NCBI GenBank assembly: GCA_017420455.1
Contig: JAFOJB010000150.1
Coordinates: 1 to 8,395, forward strand
Origin: Blautia sp.
Lineage (GTDB): Bacteria; Bacillota; Clostridia; Lachnospirales; Lachnospiraceae
Reading direction: 5' to 3'
DNA length: 8,395 nucleotides
This document shows positions 7,321-8,395 of the stretch, one piece after another; within the stretch, counting starts at the first letter, position 1, and each line of letters begins with the position of its first letter. A model generated the notes under the pieces. That model saw only the letters and a program-made list of their open reading frames with translations, had not been told where the DNA came from and ran no database searches. The position numbers and the translations under genes are program-made.

Positions 7321-7356
7321 CTGTCCCGGTAATGCGAAAAGACCTTCCGGGGACAG
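7321..7356. other. Imperfect inverted repeat upstream of the acetyltransferase gene
   Basis: CTGTCCCGG (7321-7329) can pair with CCGGGGACAG (7347-7356) to give about 9 pairs with one bulged G around a 17-nt loop. It lies in the 116-nt gap after the chaperone cluster and ends 13 nt before the Shine-Dalgarno site of the next gene. There is no T-run after it on the + strand, so it is not a standard intrinsic terminator. It could be an RNA processing or stability hairpin, or chance. Confidence 0.35.
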
Positions 7357-7368
7357 GGAAAAAACAGA

Positions 7369-7375
7369 AGGGTGG
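7369..7375 (+). promoter_or_regulatory. Shine-Dalgarno site fixing the acetyltransferase start
   Basis: AGGGTGG lies 4 nt before ATG 7380. The alternative in-frame ATG at 7332 has no such site and falls in the loop of the inverted repeat, so 7380 is preferred. Confidence 0.6.
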
Positions 7376-7379
7376 ATCT

Positions 7380-7877
7380 ATGATTACAATACGTAAATCG
7401 AAGCTGGAAGATCTTGCGGAGATCATGAATACCTATGCTTATGCGCGTTCCTTTATGGCTGCGCACGGAAATCCGGATCAGTGGGGACAGACAAACTGGC
7501 CCCCGGAAGAACTGATCAGATCTGATATCGCCGCCGGAAAAAGCTATGTCTGTATCGAAAACAACGAGATTGCCGGAGTTTTCTTTTACGATCAGGGGGA
7601 TGATATCGAACCTGCGTATCGAACGATAGAGGACGGGTCATGGATGGACAGCAGCCCCTATGGGGTTATTCACCGGATAGCAGGAAATGGAAAGGCAAAG
7701 GGAATCGGACATGCGGCGATTCAGTGGGCATGTGAACAGTGCAGTCATTTCAGGATAGATACGCACCCCGCAAATCTTGTGATGCAGGATCTGCTGAAAA
7801 AGGAAGGCCTGATCTATCGCGGGATCATCCACGTTCCTGAGGATGATGATCCGCGGATCGCCTTTGAGAGGATCTGA
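7380..7877 (+). CDS. GNAT-family N-acetyltransferase
   Basis: 165 residues, a usual length for a single GNAT domain; such enzymes transfer an acetyl group from acetyl-CoA to an amine. Seen: an MITIRKSKLEDLAEI opening typical of the GNAT first strand and helix; a central strand pair (SYVCIENNEIAGVFFY, 55-70); a VIHRIAGNGKAKGIG segment (96-110) matching the acetyl-CoA-binding motif A loop; then IDTHPANLVMQDLLKKEGL (126-144), the motif B region in which the Asn/Met-rich helix follows the beta-5 strand. The IHRIA..GK.KGI...DTH.AN..MQ pattern matches a GNAT subgroup common in Firmicutes, whose substrates are generally unknown. It is 116 nt after the chaperone cluster and 28 nt before the YciI-like gene, with which it is probably co-transcribed. 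Confidence 0.9.
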   Translation: MITIRKSKLEDLAEIMNTYAYARSFMAAHGNPDQWGQTNWPPEELIRSDIAAGKSYVCIENNEIAGVFFYDQGDDIEPAYRTIEDGSWMDSSPYGVIHRIAGNGKAKGIGHAAIQWACEQCSHFRIDTHPANLVMQDLLKKEGLIYRGIIHVPEDDDPRIAFERI

Positions 7878-7905
7878 TCCATGTGACCATGAAGGAGGAA
7901 TTACA

Positions 7906-8199
7906 ATGCAGTTCATAGTCAAAGCATATGACGGACCAGACATGCTGGAAAAGAGAATGGCCGTTCGGCCGCGTCATCTGGAAGGAATGAAAAAGCTCGG
8001 TTGTCAGATTATCGTTGCCGGTGGATTGCTGGATGAGGAAGGGAAAATGAAAGGATCCGCACTGGTCATGGAGTTTCCGGACCGGGCTGCCCTTGATGCG
8101 TATCTGGAGCACGAGCCTTATGTGGTCGAAGGCGTCTGGGAAAAGGTAGAAATCGAACAGATGAATGTGGTCCTTGTGAATGGAGAGAAAAAGCAGTAA
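7906..8199 (+). CDS. YciI-family protein
   Basis: 97 residues, the normal size for a YciI-type ferredoxin-like alpha-beta domain. The ATG follows AAGGAGG (7892-7898) with a 7-nt spacer; the longer in-frame ATG at 7843 would overlap the acetyltransferase gene and is rejected. Seen: MQFIVKAYDGPDMLEKR, the RPRHLEGMKKLG segment with His24 at the conserved histidine position, the VAGGLLDEEGKMKGSALVMEF core (38-57), and HEPYVVEGVWEKVEI (69-83), matching the conserved 'DPY...GV...V.V' end. Family members are small, mostly uncharacterised proteins sometimes assigned a hydrolase or dehydrochlorinase-like activity with a His-Asp pair; I do not assign a reaction here. No membrane segment or signal peptide is seen. 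Confidence 0.9.
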   Translation: MQFIVKAYDGPDMLEKRMAVRPRHLEGMKKLGCQIIVAGGLLDEEGKMKGSALVMEFPDRAALDAYLEHEPYVVEGVWEKVEIEQMNVVLVNGEKKQ

Positions 8200-8230
8200 T
8201 CCGCACTCACACATGGATATCAGCGGATCA

Positions 8231-8255
8231 TTCACCAAAAAGGTTTAAAGGTGAA
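8231..8255. other. Short inverted repeat TTCACC / GGTGAA
   Basis: A perfect 6-bp inverted repeat (8231-8236 and 8250-8255) flanks an A/T-rich 13-nt loop in the 83-nt gap between the YciI-like gene and the cysteine-rich gene. It could be a weak hairpin or an operator-like palindrome; no T-tract follows. It is short enough to be chance. Confidence 0.2.
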
Positions 8256-8282
8256 GCAGCTGTAAACGGAGGGCAGGCGCGT

Positions 8283-8395
8283 ATGAAATCTATTCTGATC
8301 AAAGACACCACAAAGGAAGAACGGGAGCAGATCATCAGAGACTCCATGGATTGCGGCGGCGGGTGTGAGAACTGTTCATCCTGCTGGCTTGGAGG
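8283..8395 (+). CDS. Small cysteine-rich protein (3' partial)
   Basis: Only the first 37 residues are in the window. The ATG follows GGAGGG (8268-8273) with a 9-nt spacer. Seen: a charged helical start (KDTTKEEREQIIRDSM) followed by Cys24, Cys28, Cys31 and Cys34 in a CX3CX2CX2C arrangement (CGGGCENCSSC). Such spacing suits a metal or iron-sulfur site, but the short fragment cannot show which, and the cysteines may not all be conserved in relatives. It resembles small uncharacterised proteins of gut Clostridia that begin MKSILIKDTT; that is memory of a pattern, not a search result. Confidence 0.7.
   Translation, partial: MKSILIKDTTKEEREQIIRDSMDCGGGCENCSSCWLG

Overview
The window looks like a low-GC-lineage Firmicute (Clostridia, most likely a Lachnospiraceae-type gut bacterium) of moderate GC content. 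The reasons are purine-rich Shine-Dalgarno sites (AGGAG, AAGGAGG, GGAGGG), tight co-directional genes with short overlaps, some TTG starts, and GNAT, YciI-like and small cysteine-rich proteins of types common in that group. The assignment is by gene style only. No rRNA, tRNA, CRISPR array or mobile element was found, and every supported gene is on the + strand.

Region 1 (1-7263) is a compact five-gene run that looks like one translationally coupled operon whose promoter lies upstream of the window. In order it holds: the 3' end of a membrane protein with a winged-helix-like tail; an 829-residue Hsp70-type ATPase with an intact nucleotide-binding domain but a C-terminal half unlike the DnaK substrate-binding domain; a 526-residue classic-clade AAA+ ATPase with a novel-looking N-terminal region and a tandem-repeat linker; a single-pass membrane protein with TPR-like helical repeats; and a 359-residue mostly helical protein whose N-terminus resembles a shortened, HPD-less J-domain. 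Junctions are a 23-nt overlap, a 38-nt gap, an ATGA overlap (or a 20-26-nt gap with alternative starts) and an 11-nt overlap. The set suggests a dedicated, membrane-associated chaperone/remodelling machine: an Hsp70 ATPase, a possible J-like partner, an AAA+ motor and a TPR membrane scaffold. Its substrate cannot be read from the sequence. I do not recognise it as a named system, and this is the most interesting content of the window.

Region 2 (7264-7379) is a 116-nt intergenic stretch with an imperfect inverted repeat just before the next gene and no convincing T-tract terminator or promoter.

Region 3 (7380-8395) holds three small ordinary genes: a GNAT-family N-acetyltransferase, a YciI-family protein, and the 5' end of a small protein with a CX3CX2CX2C cluster cut by the window edge. 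Nothing links them functionally to the chaperone cluster beyond proximity and orientation.
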